The notes under the pieces: model-generated | Databases searched by the model: none | Told to the model about the DNA's origin: nothing | The model's input: the letters and a program-made list of their open reading frames with translations, nothing else | Assembly: GCF_037975245.1 (NCBI RefSeq) | Contig: NC_092571.1 | Location: forward strand, 13,061,917 to 13,125,916 | Source of the DNA: Apostichopus japonicus | Lineage: Eukaryota > Echinodermata > Holothuroidea > Aspidochirotida > Stichopodidae | Direction of reading: 5' to 3' | DNA length: 64,000 bases | Shown here: positions 36,801 to 43,700 of the stretch, piece after piece | How the letters are laid out: the number at the start of each line of letters is the position of its first letter | How positions within the stretch are numbered: position 1 is the first letter of the stretch | Made by a program: the position numbers and the translations under genes

Positions 36801-38850
36801 AACACTAATGCAGGAAGTCTAATCAACCTCACAGACAATTGTTCCTGTATACTGTACATACACACATGTATGTATGTAAGAGGTTTGTACTGCATAGATT
36901 CTCATATCTTGAGTGCAGTGCATCATTTGCACTTTCTGATTTACAACTTTAACATACGAAAGTACGACTAACATATACATTTAAAGTACAGTACTTCAAA
37001 ATTTCTTTACATAGATACTACATAAACTTTTCAAGTACATTGGCATATATTCTGCATTAGTAAGTACCATGCATAAATTTGCATGGCAAGGTCTTGCAAT
37101 GTGTAGGCACTGTTCTGCAAACTACATCTGCACGTATGCAGGTATGTTTAAATATATGTTAACCTTTAGTAACGTTTTGTATAACTGTTGATATAAACCT
37201 TACAGCGTTGCATATATTTTGAACATGTATGTCACTGGTATGGCATTTTAAACAAAGAAGTGTCGAGTTGAAAGCAAGCACAAATTCATGATGTGCTTAC
37301 TTAAAAATCAACATTTTCTTTTCAGCTAAATTTTTATTTGACAGGTTCACACACATTTCGTGTCAGCTGCTTTCAGTGAAAACAGTTAAGATTATGTTCG
37401 GCATGTGAATGGATCCATAATAAAAAAGGTTAAAGCAATACAAAAAAAAGTTAGAGTAAGTTTAGTTTTGCATTTAATGGCTAAGGACTTTTTAATTAAA
37501 GACATTGACAAACCCAATCTAATGTTTTTCCTGATTTACCCAGGAGCCATAAGGCTGTAGCCCACTGATCCCTCAGCTTTCTCCTCCCCCCACCCCACCC
37601 TCCCTGTCCTCATGCCTACTTACAGTTCATAACTACTGTAACATCTATAGCAATAAGGGATCTTTATTTGATCAATATTTGTTAAGATCCCTTGTCTAAA
37701 CAGAGTTATTGTGCATCATGTATTTAGTCCCAATGGCTGAGCTAGATGCTGAGTACTTCCAAGTTCTAAACTTCTGAGAGGTCAGTTCCACTAAATAAAC
37801 CGGTATTTAATTGTTGTGCAAATATGTGCTATTAAAAAACACCTTTATATGTAGCCAGGGTTATAGCCACGCCGGCCGGCGGCGGCCGGTGGTAACCGCC
37901 ACTCATGCCTGCCGGCCGGCATTGGAAGTGAATAAACAGTCCATTGGCCGGCACAAAAAAATAGTAAAATGCTTGTGAAATACAACAAAAGTAACAAATT
38001 TATCTTTCCCTTGCCGTAAAACATGATAATAACGTCACCTTTTTCTGTTATTTGCCCCTGGACCCCACCAGGGGCCCTTCAGCGGGCCCCTGGACCCCCG
38101 GCCGTGAAATGCGAGAGCTTCGCTGGCTACGCTTCGCAAATTTATTTAACCAGCACTCACAATCTCCTAGCTATAACCCTGTATGTAGCTCTGGAATAAT
38201 ACCTCCTGACAACTGTATTCTAGAGCAAAATAAACAATGTTTTATTACCAGCATATGGAATCAACAGACTCTGGGGTAATTAATGGTGTGTAACATAGAC
38301 TAAGTTAGCCCATAGCCACTTGCATAAAATCCTGGTGCAACTGGAAGGTTGTAATAAAATTTTGCTTAGGGCCTGGCCCTATACTAATGTTAGGCAAGCA
38401 TTAATTAAGTGAAAGGTGTTTGTTATTACTTTTAATCAGCATTATGAAAGTGAGGGAATGCAAATTCGAACAGCTTCAAGCTAGCGCTGAGGACATTGCC
38501 TTGGACAGTGGTGACAAATTTCAATTCACTGCCCAAATATCGGCCTTGTCGGTGTTGAACGCCATAATCTAACTTACAGTAGGTTACTGTACAATGTGGC
38601 GAAGAGTCAGGTAAAGGTCAGGGCTAGGTACAGAAGGATACATCACTAATAAGTACTGTAATAGGCGTAACACTAACAAGTAACAGTAACAAACACTGCA
38701 GCTGTACCGTTAACTGCACACGTCAGTTACTACTGTTAACTTACACCTCTTCAGCAACGGCATATCATAACACATAAACACAAGAAAAAGCACTGACCTA
38801 AAGGACGGAGAATCCTTCATACATTCCTCAAAATCTATCTTATGCTTCAT
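145..38850 (-). CDS. ACAP: ACAP-type Arf GTPase-activating protein, 5' part of gene (BAR + start of PH domain)
   Basis: ACAP proteins (vertebrate ACAP1/2/3, fly CenB1A, worm cnt-1) sense curved membranes with a BAR domain, bind phosphoinositides with a PH domain and switch off Arf6 in endosomal recycling. Thirteen minus-strand exons, all with GT-AG borders, join in phase: 38798-38850, 27767-27824, 19366-19424, 18461-18521, 17070-17123, 15495-15553, 13980-14163, 13480-13524, 9149-9244, 5742-5816, 4162-4262, 1244-1295, 145-245. They total 998 nt, or 332 codons plus two bases. The first Met follows an in-frame stop with no Met between. Residues 1-240 give the BAR domain, with family signatures FEECMKDSP near the start, NAQIIKAKPQEAEE, DYSLQINELQSK and FMNAQYTFFHQGFDLL. 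PH begins at residue 265 (MEGYLYKRATNAFKTWNRRW) and continues through EDLRLCNVKPFEEIERRFCF. The position matches human ACAP2. The rest of PH, ArfGAP and ankyrin exons lie outside the window. The family is certain; the ACAP1/2/3 paralogue is not decidable here. Confidence 0.95.
622..706 (+). mobile_element. tRNA-derived SINE-like sequence
   Basis: GGACAGCTCAGTGGGTAAAA resembles a tRNA D-arm/A box. CGGGCTTGTAACCCAG has the form of an anticodon stem-loop (TGT, Thr-like), and GCTTCAAAACC a worn B box. The T-arm is broken, so it is not a working tRNA. Confidence 0.5.
1244..1295 (-). CDS. ACAP: ACAP exon 12 (PH domain)
   Basis: Completes Arg282 and encodes RWFTIKNNQLIYQKRSK, the second PH strand with the invariant Trp-Phe. 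The donor is AAG|GTAAGT and the acceptor TTAACAG. Confidence 0.94.
1447..1500 (-). mobile_element. LINE 3'-tail remnant
   Basis: On the minus strand GTGAAGCGCTTTG and GCGCTATATAAAT form the same hairpin-type tail as the LINE at 41515-41868. Only the tail is left. It lies in ACAP intron 11. Confidence 0.55.
3270..3600. repeat. Probable old dispersed repeat
   Basis: Contains CAGTGCCTTGCCCAAGGACA followed by ATGAAC, wording common in interspersed repeats of marine animals, and a GTGACTAGTCAC palindrome. Family not identified. It lies in ACAP intron 11. Confidence 0.35.
4162..4262 (-). CDS. ACAP: ACAP exon 11 (start of PH domain)
   Basis: Encodes residues 249-281 and two bases of Arg282. After a short linker (EEFWEIAFDGTKIPVT) comes MEGYLYKRATNAFKTWN, the first PH strand. 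Acceptor TTTTTCAG, donor AG|GTATGA. Confidence 0.95.
4860..4898 (+). ncRNA. Degenerate hammerhead-ribozyme-like motif (Penelope type)
   Basis: The order of parts fits a minimal type I hammerhead: stem I GCCT/AGGC (4860-4863, 4895-4898), core CTGTAGA (4864-4870), stem II GATCC-TGCTA-GGATC (4872-4886), GAAAC (4887-4891) and cleavage triplet GTC (4892-4894). Penelope-like retroelements carry such motifs with a very short stem III. The core differs from CTGATGA at two bases, so this copy is probably inactive. Confidence 0.5.
5742..5816 (-). CDS. ACAP: ACAP exon 10
   Basis: Encodes residues 224-248 (IQNMNERAQAESKEMEGRRS then MIPKI), aligned residue for residue with the LVVDAAKEKREMEQKHS helix of ACAP2. 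Phase 0 at both ends. Confidence 0.92.
5940..6500 (+). repeat. 321-bp diverged duplication
   Basis: CTAGGTCAAAACAATAAAAT recurs at 6100 and 6421, and TTCTTCACAGG, CATTGTAAACT and GCAAACTATGACA recur in the same order. It lies in ACAP intron 9. Confidence 0.75.
7036..7690 (+). repeat. 135-bp tandem array, about five copies
   Basis: GCATGCTGTGTGAC-type starts occur at 7036, 7164, 7299, 7434 and 7569, with a worn one at 7687. Units share AATACTAGTTACATATTTAG and GTCATTGACCCATATATGC. It lies in ACAP intron 9. Confidence 0.93.
9149..9244 (-). CDS. ACAP: ACAP exon 9
   Basis: Encodes residues 192-223, starting LMSFMNAQYTFFHQGFDLL and ending GLGNK. This is the most conserved BAR segment (FMxAxxxFFHQGYDL). 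Phase 0 at both ends; donor AAA|GTGAGC. Confidence 0.95.
9846..9871. repeat. (TA)n microsatellite
   Basis: Uninterrupted TA dinucleotides in ACAP intron 8. Confidence 0.9.
10722..11305 (+). repeat. About 42-bp minisatellite, some 13 copies
   Basis: The unit CTTGTACTCATTCTTGTACT followed by GCACCCCTAATGACCCTCTC is repeated head to tail with 1-4 base length changes. It contains internal TTGTACT doublets. Open frames across it are a by-product of the unit length. It lies in ACAP intron 8. Confidence 0.95.
12597..12923. mobile_element. hAT-like MITE, 327 bp, with 8-bp target duplication
   Basis: It begins CAGTGGCGGAG and ends CTCCGCCACTG, inverted repeats of 11 bases. Flanks GTCCAATT (12589-12596) and GTCCGATT (12924-12931) are an 8-bp target duplication with one change. 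CAGTG ends with 8-bp duplications are the hAT pattern. No transposase frame is present. It lies in ACAP intron 8. Part of its interior (12745-12870) is related to 54765-54905. Confidence 0.88.
13051..13440 (+). repeat. 106-bp tandem array, about four copies
   Basis: ATGTACCTGATGTT starts occur at 13051, 13157, 13263 and 13376. Each unit has AAGAACACCAAGTCCTTCAT and a TATAAGTATAT tail. The last unit ends about 40 bp from ACAP micro-exon 8. Confidence 0.92.
13480..13524 (-). CDS. ACAP: ACAP exon 8 (45-bp micro-exon)
   Basis: Encodes 15 residues (INELQSKERQDVLNT), equivalent to INVLQSKRRSEIL in vertebrate ACAPs. Both ends are in phase 0, so skipping would keep the reading frame. It lies 40 bp from a 106-bp tandem array that occupies the neighbouring intron. 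Confidence 0.93.
13980..14163 (-). CDS. ACAP: ACAP exon 7 (largest, central BAR helix)
   Basis: Encodes residues 115-176 of the BAR core, including KNAQ, an EAEESRK helix and the ending FDYSLQ. The phase-2 start completes Lys115. Acceptor TTCTAG, donor CAG|GTAAAT. Confidence 0.95.
14955..15245 (+). repeat. 290-base purine-rich (G/A) tract
   Basis: Almost all plus-strand bases are G or A, built of GGGGAGG, GGTGAA and GGTAAA words. Open frames on the minus strand here are due to low-complexity CCT-rich sequence. Triplex or G-quadruplex formation is plausible. It lies in ACAP intron 6. Confidence 0.8.
15495..15553 (-). CDS. ACAP: ACAP exon 6
   Basis: Encodes residues 96-114 (MLEDQIGRAVSTVLNNFVK) and two bases of Lys115. 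It matches the QNFVKEDL hinge region of ACAP2. Donor AA|GTAAGT. Confidence 0.93.
15554..17069 (-). other. ACAP intron 5, no recognised feature
   Basis: AT-rich, with TATATA-rich stretches at 16410-16530 and a G-rich stretch near 15920-16020. Nothing else recognised. Confidence 0.5.
17070..17123 (-). CDS. ACAP: ACAP exon 5
   Basis: Encodes residues 78-95 (GNVMKFVQVLSDLKSYHV) in phase 0 at both ends. The donor is GTT|GTAAGT, the acceptor CTCTCAG. Confidence 0.92.
17477..17583. repeat. Relative of the 25459 foldback element
   Basis: CATTGACCGG, CAGTGTTAAAAAGGTTACC, GGACATGGTAAAG and GGAGACAGGTAAGCGAGG align in order with 25504-25616. The left inverted end is missing. It lies in ACAP intron 4. 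Confidence 0.7.
18461..18521 (-). CDS. ACAP: ACAP exon 4
   Basis: Completes Gly57 and encodes residues 58-77 (NFITSVKDLTVYFNEDTFVM), matching the FVNGIRDL segment of the BAR domain. Acceptor TTGCAG, donor ATG|GTAAGG. Confidence 0.92.
19366..19424 (-). CDS. ACAP: ACAP exon 3
   Basis: Encodes residues 38-56 (LVKTSKEMTDAGKIYNANF) and two bases of Gly57. It aligns with the LVKL...GKAF...F stretch of vertebrate ACAPs. Donor GG|GTGAGT. Confidence 0.93.
19929..20105 (+). mobile_element. 5'-truncated LINE, 3' end with 13-bp target duplication
   Basis: From 19934 a 52-codon frame reads PRPPGRPPSRWKDLIQKDLG and later DRPNWRRITRQRAKGHS before TAA at 20090. This is the typical C-terminus of non-LTR retrotransposon reverse-transcriptase polyproteins (GRP..RW.D....DL ... 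DR..WR). A short GTCA-rich tail follows. TCACTTTAGAATA occurs on both sides (19916-19928 and 20106-20118). It lies antisense to ACAP in intron 2. Confidence 0.88.
23035..24715. mobile_element. hAT-like non-autonomous element, 1681 bp, with CCGATT subterminal arrays
   Basis: Left end TTGTGTTCAACCGATTA and right end TAATCGGTTGAACACTA are inverted repeats. Flanks GCCCCAAT (23027-23034) and GCCCCAAA (24716-24723) form an 8-bp duplication with one mismatch. Both ends carry repeated CCGATT hexamers (23066-23120 and 24637-24705), likely transposase-binding sites. The 24 kb part is more GC-rich than the flanks. No intact transposase frame is seen. It lies in ACAP intron 2. Confidence 0.85.
24750..24960 (+). 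repeat. Possible diverged repeat shared with 30340-30540
   Basis: GAGGACAAAT, AAGGGTA(TA)ATCTGTTGTT and AGGCCTGCATGGAGGATC recur in the same order at 30350-30500. Similarity is patchy. Confidence 0.35.
25459..25608. mobile_element. 150-bp foldback element with 18-bp perfect inverted ends
   Basis: TTACCTGTCTCCCCACAA at 25459-25476 is the exact reverse complement of 25591-25608. The interior CATTGACCGG ... GTGTTAAAAGGTTACC ... GGCATGGTA is shared with 17477-17583. Confidence 0.75.
27767..27824 (-). CDS. ACAP: ACAP exon 2
   Basis: Encodes residues 18-37, LSIENAEIRIHDLEAGMEK after the split Arg, the first BAR helix. Acceptor TTTGCAG, donor AAG|GTATGG. It sits alone between introns of 11 kb and 8.3 kb. 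Confidence 0.93.
28885..29465 (+). repeat. 204-bp tandem array, nearly three copies
   Basis: TACTGTATGGTACGGAGAGC recurs at 29021, 29225 and 29429, exactly 204 bases apart. The second and third units are almost identical. It lies in ACAP intron 1. Confidence 0.93.
32222..32276. repeat. Short relative of the 25459 foldback family
   Basis: TCTAGACATGTCGTGAAC and GTTGTGAGGAGACAGG align with the right end of the 17477 copy. Only this end is recognised. Confidence 0.45.
35581..35700 (+). mobile_element. LINE C-terminal fragment
   Basis: The frame reads ATATNRSAWRTMSASTVM then SPRRLHSHGTE and TGA. The NR..WR...A......PR pattern is found at the C-terminus of non-LTR retrotransposon polyproteins. 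No intact upstream reverse transcriptase and no target duplication were found. Confidence 0.6.
37856..38181. mobile_element. hAT-like MITE, 326 bp, with perfect 8-bp target duplication
   Basis: It begins CAGGGTTATAGC and ends GCTATAACCCTG, a perfect 12-bp inverted repeat. TATGTAGC occurs on both sides (37848-37855 and 38182-38189). The interior holds unusually GC-rich GCCGGC and GGGCCC palindromes. It lies in ACAP intron 1. Confidence 0.92.
38798..38850 (-). CDS. ACAP: ACAP exon 1 (start codon exon)
   Basis: Encodes residues 1-17 and two bases of Arg18. The peptide MKHKIDFEECMKDSPSF matches the conserved ACAP N-terminus. The donor is AG|GTCAGTG. An in-frame TAG lies upstream with no Met between, so this Met is the natural start. 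Confidence 0.93.
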
Positions 38851-39391
38851 ACTGAAGGCTTCCAACTCCTCCAGGTTCACGAAAATGTACTTTATTGGAC
38901 GATTTCTTTCTTCTGTCAGTGACTAAGTCTCTTGTGCCCTGGCCTTCTGCTCCTCGTATAGTTAACGTTAAAAAAGCCACCCAACAACATAGTTACGTAA
39001 CCAAAATGACGGGTTGTAATCTGCTGGCTCGAGAGTGCTGTTTCAGTTTTGTTGTGTTTTTTTCCTTTCCCCTCCAGCATGCACGTTGTCCACCAAACGG
39101 AATTGTTTTACTGTACTGCGCAAGCCAGATTAGTACAGTACTAATCATGAATACTACAGCAGTTAGTAATATAAGTGGTATTAAAAAACCTGAGGGAGCC
39201 GTACCGAAGCTAATGAACTGGTACTAATTTGGTGTGCATAAATAATGGGTTATGCCCGGGAATTATTGAGGAATGGTCAATGAACCTGTGATTTTCTAAA
39301 GTTGTAATGTTAGCCTAACTTTAGGCCTAAGTTAGGGCTTTATATTTATACTGCAAGTCTGTAGTAAGCTGACTTAGGCTAGGGACCTAAC

Positions 39392-39534
39392 TTTAGAATC
39401 CGTACCATATGAATGGGAAAGCTTACTAGGGGCTAGGAATTAGGGTTAGGGGTTAGGAAGTAGGGTTAGGGAATAGGGTTAGGAATTAGGGTTAGGAAGT
39501 AGGGTTAGGGGTTAGGAATGGTACGGATTCTAAA
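39392..39534. mobile_element. 143-bp inverted-repeat element with TTAGGG-like interior
   Basis: TTTAGAATCCGTACCAT at 39392-39408 is the exact reverse complement of 39518-39534. Between them are about ten degenerate GGGTTAGG / GGAATTAGG / GGAAGTAGG units. No target duplication is visible. Confidence 0.75.
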
Positions 39535-39830
39535 TTAGTACCGACTTAGGTAACCCTCAAGGGCTAACTAACTTAACTAATCGGTTAAAATAGACATAGA
39601 TATTAGAATCTACCCATACTTAGGCCTATAGCGGAGCAGAATAGATAGAGCGAACCAAACTTTACATCATCGAAGCTTTGCTGCAGTCAATATCACTCAG
39701 AGTCAGAGTTTTTGATTTGGTTGGTTAGGCCTAGATATATGTTTGTGTTGAAATTTTATGACAAGAGATACTGTACTTCAAATGATAAATCATCAGTACT
39801 GCATGGAACTAGGGTATGACGTTTGGTACG

Positions 39831-39987
39831 TGTCGCTACAAAATGCAGACAGTAATGAAACGTGATACCTTAATTGTTATCTTTAGCTGGAACTGAGATG
39901 TCCATCGCTGTATCGTTTGTATACTTTGCTGTGGGTATTGACCGCAGCTGTATGAACTGACTGTACACTAGTGTCTAATTACCGAAG
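39831..39987 (+). repeat. 157-bp dispersed repeat, copy 1
   Basis: Nearly identical to 61451-61610. Shared blocks include AATGCAGACAGTAATGAAAC, GAGATGTCCATCGCTGTATC and GGTATTGACCGCAGCTGTAT. It lies between the ACAP and PUSL1 start codons. Confidence 0.9.
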
Positions 39988-40664
39988 GTAGCAAGCTGTG
40001 TGTATTTTCTGGGATTGATTGTGGTGCTTAACACTTCTGTTACACCTCATTCGAAACTAGGTCAAATTACTGGCATTAGATGTTTCTTTTTGCGTGAGTC
40101 TTCCCACCCTTTAACATATATATATTTTAAATTTTACATATAATAATGTAAGAGCATAGGGAGTAAAACGAAAAGAGAAGAGAATGAAACACGTCCTTTC
40201 AAGGTCCTTTTTTTTTTGGGGTGCACTGGCACTCGTAATTAACATGTCATACAGTGTTTAGGAAAGACGTTTGCATCTAGGCCTAAGTCAACATTAGGCT
40301 AACTAGTTAAAATTGAGATGCTATTTCAGTGTAAATTAGCCTCTCTGATTGCATAAATGCTGATAGTCTCAGCACTGCAGACCATTATCTATGTTATCTT
40401 ACGTTTCTTATACGAAGACGAGATACAGAAAAAAGGAAAGGAGATATAAGAAAAGCCATATATTTCAGTAAACTGTAGTCGTACTGTATTGTGCAGTACC
40501 CAATAAGGGCAATGTATTACTAGTTCAGATCCTTCCTAAATGACTAGGTGGACATGACAAACTGACAACTGTAAGACTATATATCTGTAACGATTTTCTT
40601 CATTCTTATATCATCTTCAGGATAGTGAGGCTGTTGTAGGACTGAGCATCAGTTAGTGTACACA

Positions 40665-40717
40665 ATGCTGAAGGTCAGGTACCTCATCTTCTTCCAGTAT
40701 ATTGGCACAAACTACAG
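40665..40717 (+). CDS. PUSL1: PUSL1 exon 1
   Basis: Encodes residues 1-17 (MLKVRYLIFFQYIGTNY) and two bases of Ser18; donor AG|GTGAGT. A pyrimidine tract and CAG about 46 bp upstream of the ATG could be a 5'-UTR splice acceptor. Confidence 0.92.
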
Positions 40718-43700
40718 GTGAGTCATATGTACACTTATAATTTGTATGTCGGCTAATAAGTCTACTAGATTCCATACTTTCATCAAACTTGAAAGTACTC
40801 AAATTTGTGGCCGGATCTGAAGAGGCAAATTAAGGAGCTTAGAATCGTACACCTTGGAAAGAGAAGTAAAACAGTCATAAAAGACTTTACAGAGCATTGC
40901 CGTAGTAATGCGAGTGAATCTGGATTAGTAAATTCCTTTGAGTTCCAATAGAGGGCAGTATCAAAGAATGACACTAGCTGTCATTTTGGGGTACATAGAG
41001 GGGGCTGGAATTGACCTCCCATTTTTCATTGGTTATGGTGTCATCGTTAATTGTAAAGTGAGATAGTTTCCAGATGAAAAACTGCCTTTGATTTGATTCA
41101 TTATATTTAAGATATTTCTTTTAAATTTATGATAATGTTTCATGGATCTTTCTTCCTTTGTCAGTGGTCTTGCCAGAAACGGGTCCAAAGACTCGTCCAA
41201 ACAAGGAGTGTTAGATATCTTGCAGGTAAACACTTTTACTTTAAGCACGCTGTGTGCATTAGTTAATCTCTTCTGTTTCACTAAGAGGGAATCCAAATTT
41301 CATTCCTGTGAATACAAATACACTTGCCCAGACACTATTTCATATTTATATTCAATAAATCACATTTGAAAAATATGACAAATTGGAACCTTATGCAAAA
41401 GTTTTGACACTTCCTACATAATATCAAGTAAAACAGTCAAATCAAGCTAATCAATTTACTCTTGTGTTATCAATGCAAAATTGTAAAAAGCAAATCAAAA
41501 TTTATTTTTACCAGATTTATATAGTGCTCTTTTCATGCTTAAGCATGTTCAAGAGTGCTTTACAATGACAACAAAATGACGAAACCTTTAAATTATGAAT
41601 AAGAAAATAAAATGGACGCAGCCTAAATATTAATATAAAAATGTATATACATACTAAGGAATAATTTTAAAAACAATATAGATTTACAGTGAAATTCCTA
41701 AATAGAAAAAGTGAGTTTTAAGTAATTTCTTAAATGTGGCTAATGTTTTGGCATCACAGATATTATTTGGCAGTGCATTCCATAGCTTGCCAGCAGCAAA
41801 GTTAAATTGTCTGCCGCCGTATGTAGCAGTCCTTACTCTGGGGACCACTAGTGTACAGTAAGGGAATTGGCCGACCTCAATGTTCTTTTAGGCTTGTACA
41901 CAGCATATCAGTTAAGTAAAAATGCTGCTTTAAGTAAATACACTTATAACTTCATGATCATGTTAATTCTCTGTATGTGTGTATTGTTTTGTTTGAAGGA
42001 GGCCATTCAGAAGTTAACACCTATTCAGATCCAGAATTTGACATCATCATGCCAAACTGATGCTGGTGTCCATGCTCTGACCAACACTGTGCACGTTGAC
42101 GTAGAGAGACGTCCCCACCAGCGTCCATTTCATCCAGACACCCTCGTGAAATCCATTAACAACAGATTGAGAAGCACAGATATAAGGTTTGAAATGCAAA
42201 CCATTCACAACCATATCAATTTTGTTTATCATAAATGCAACTTGTTACCAATGTCTCCCCCCTGTTTCATTTTAACTATTGCTTACTTTTCTTTTCTTTT
42301 GATGCTGTCGGGTATATTAAATACATGTTCAAGTGGGATTATTACAGCCAGTACTATACTGTAAAAGCTGTCCCTGGTCCTACAGACACTGTGAAGCATT
42401 AATATCCTAACTTCAGCACACCAATTGCTGATAATTAGAATCAACAATTGATTATAAAGATAACTCACTAGGGTTTCTCATGGTTCCCAAGTGGTCTTGA
42501 AAACAAAAAAATTGTGGAAAAAGTATGGAAAGGAGATACCTTTCTTGTGGGTTTTGAACGTCCTTGAATTTTGAAGTCCAGTCTGGAAATGTGAGGAAAA
42601 ATTCTCATTTGAACATTTCCTTTGAATATAATTTTCACATTATTTTACTATGAAAAGTTTCTTTTTCGCCAAAAAAACATCTGCTGTAGCTGTCAATTTC
42701 ATTTGTTTAATTTTATGCGTAGTTTGTAAGCCATGAAAGTGTATTGTATACCTCGGCTAAGTGCTAATATTTGGTATGGAAATTACATATTTTTTCTTGA
42801 ATTTGTCACACAGATCAGCTATGGCACGATTTTAAATATAAACAGACTCGCTCAAGATTTAAGCATCCTTATTTTGGCTGCAAACCTACCAATTGCTCAT
42901 AATTGAATGCAAGAAAATGTATCCTGGAAACATAGCAAACTGCTGGAAAAGTTAAAACTGGAAATCAAAAGCATACACCATATCTGATCAAAAGTGATAT
43001 TGTAGAGTAAAATAATGATGATGATGATATATTTATTCTATTACCAGGATCATCAGGGCACATAGAGTACCAGATACCTTCCATGCTCGTCACTGTGCAA
43101 TCAGGAGGGACTACCTCTATAGACTGGCCTTAGGCTGTCCATCAGAGGATCAGATGCCGGTAGTGGAAAGAGATCGGTGCTTTGGAATCCAAGAATTGTG
43201 AGTTATCTGGATTCTTTCCTCTCTATCTTTATTATAAGCAAAACCACAGGTTGATTAACTTTAATCCTCTCCTACACATCTCTCTTCAATCATACTTGGA
43301 AACTATCATGGATTTTTTTGGTTTAGGGGGGGGGGGGCTCAGGTAAATGTTGGTGAAGAACAGTGTATTCTCACTTTTAGAAGACATTCCTCATAGGCCC
43401 ATGAAGATTCCATCAATTTATGAAAACTTCAAAACAAGGGCAAGAGTGATCATAAATTGTCCTTGGGGACTTATCTGAATCTTGATACCCCTGAACACTG
43501 TAGGGGAGGCCTTTAGAAAGTTGTTGTTTCTCTTCAGTTCCTTGTCTTTTGTTCATTGTTTGTTCCTTTTCTGGTTTTAAATTGTAGCGATCTTGATATT
43601 GCCAAGATGCAAGAAGCTGCTGGCCTCTTTATCGGGCTCAAGGATTTTGCCACATTTAGGAATCTTCGACATGACTTTAAGGATTTGTACACTGAGAGAG

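Larger units (their letters stand above)
27825..38797 (-). other. ACAP intron 1 (11 kb)
   Basis: Holds the 204-bp array, the LINE fragment at 35581 and the hAT MITE at 37856. It is unusually rich in ACTGTA/TACAGTA words, for example TACAGTACAGTACAGTA near 34944. I see no further exon in it. Confidence 0.7.
38851..40664. other. Divergent ACAP-PUSL1 intergenic region
   Basis: The start codons are 1.8 kb apart head to head. The region must hold both promoters and 5' UTRs, plus the TTAGGG element and dispersed repeat copy 1. No TATA box is convincing. Confidence 0.6.
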
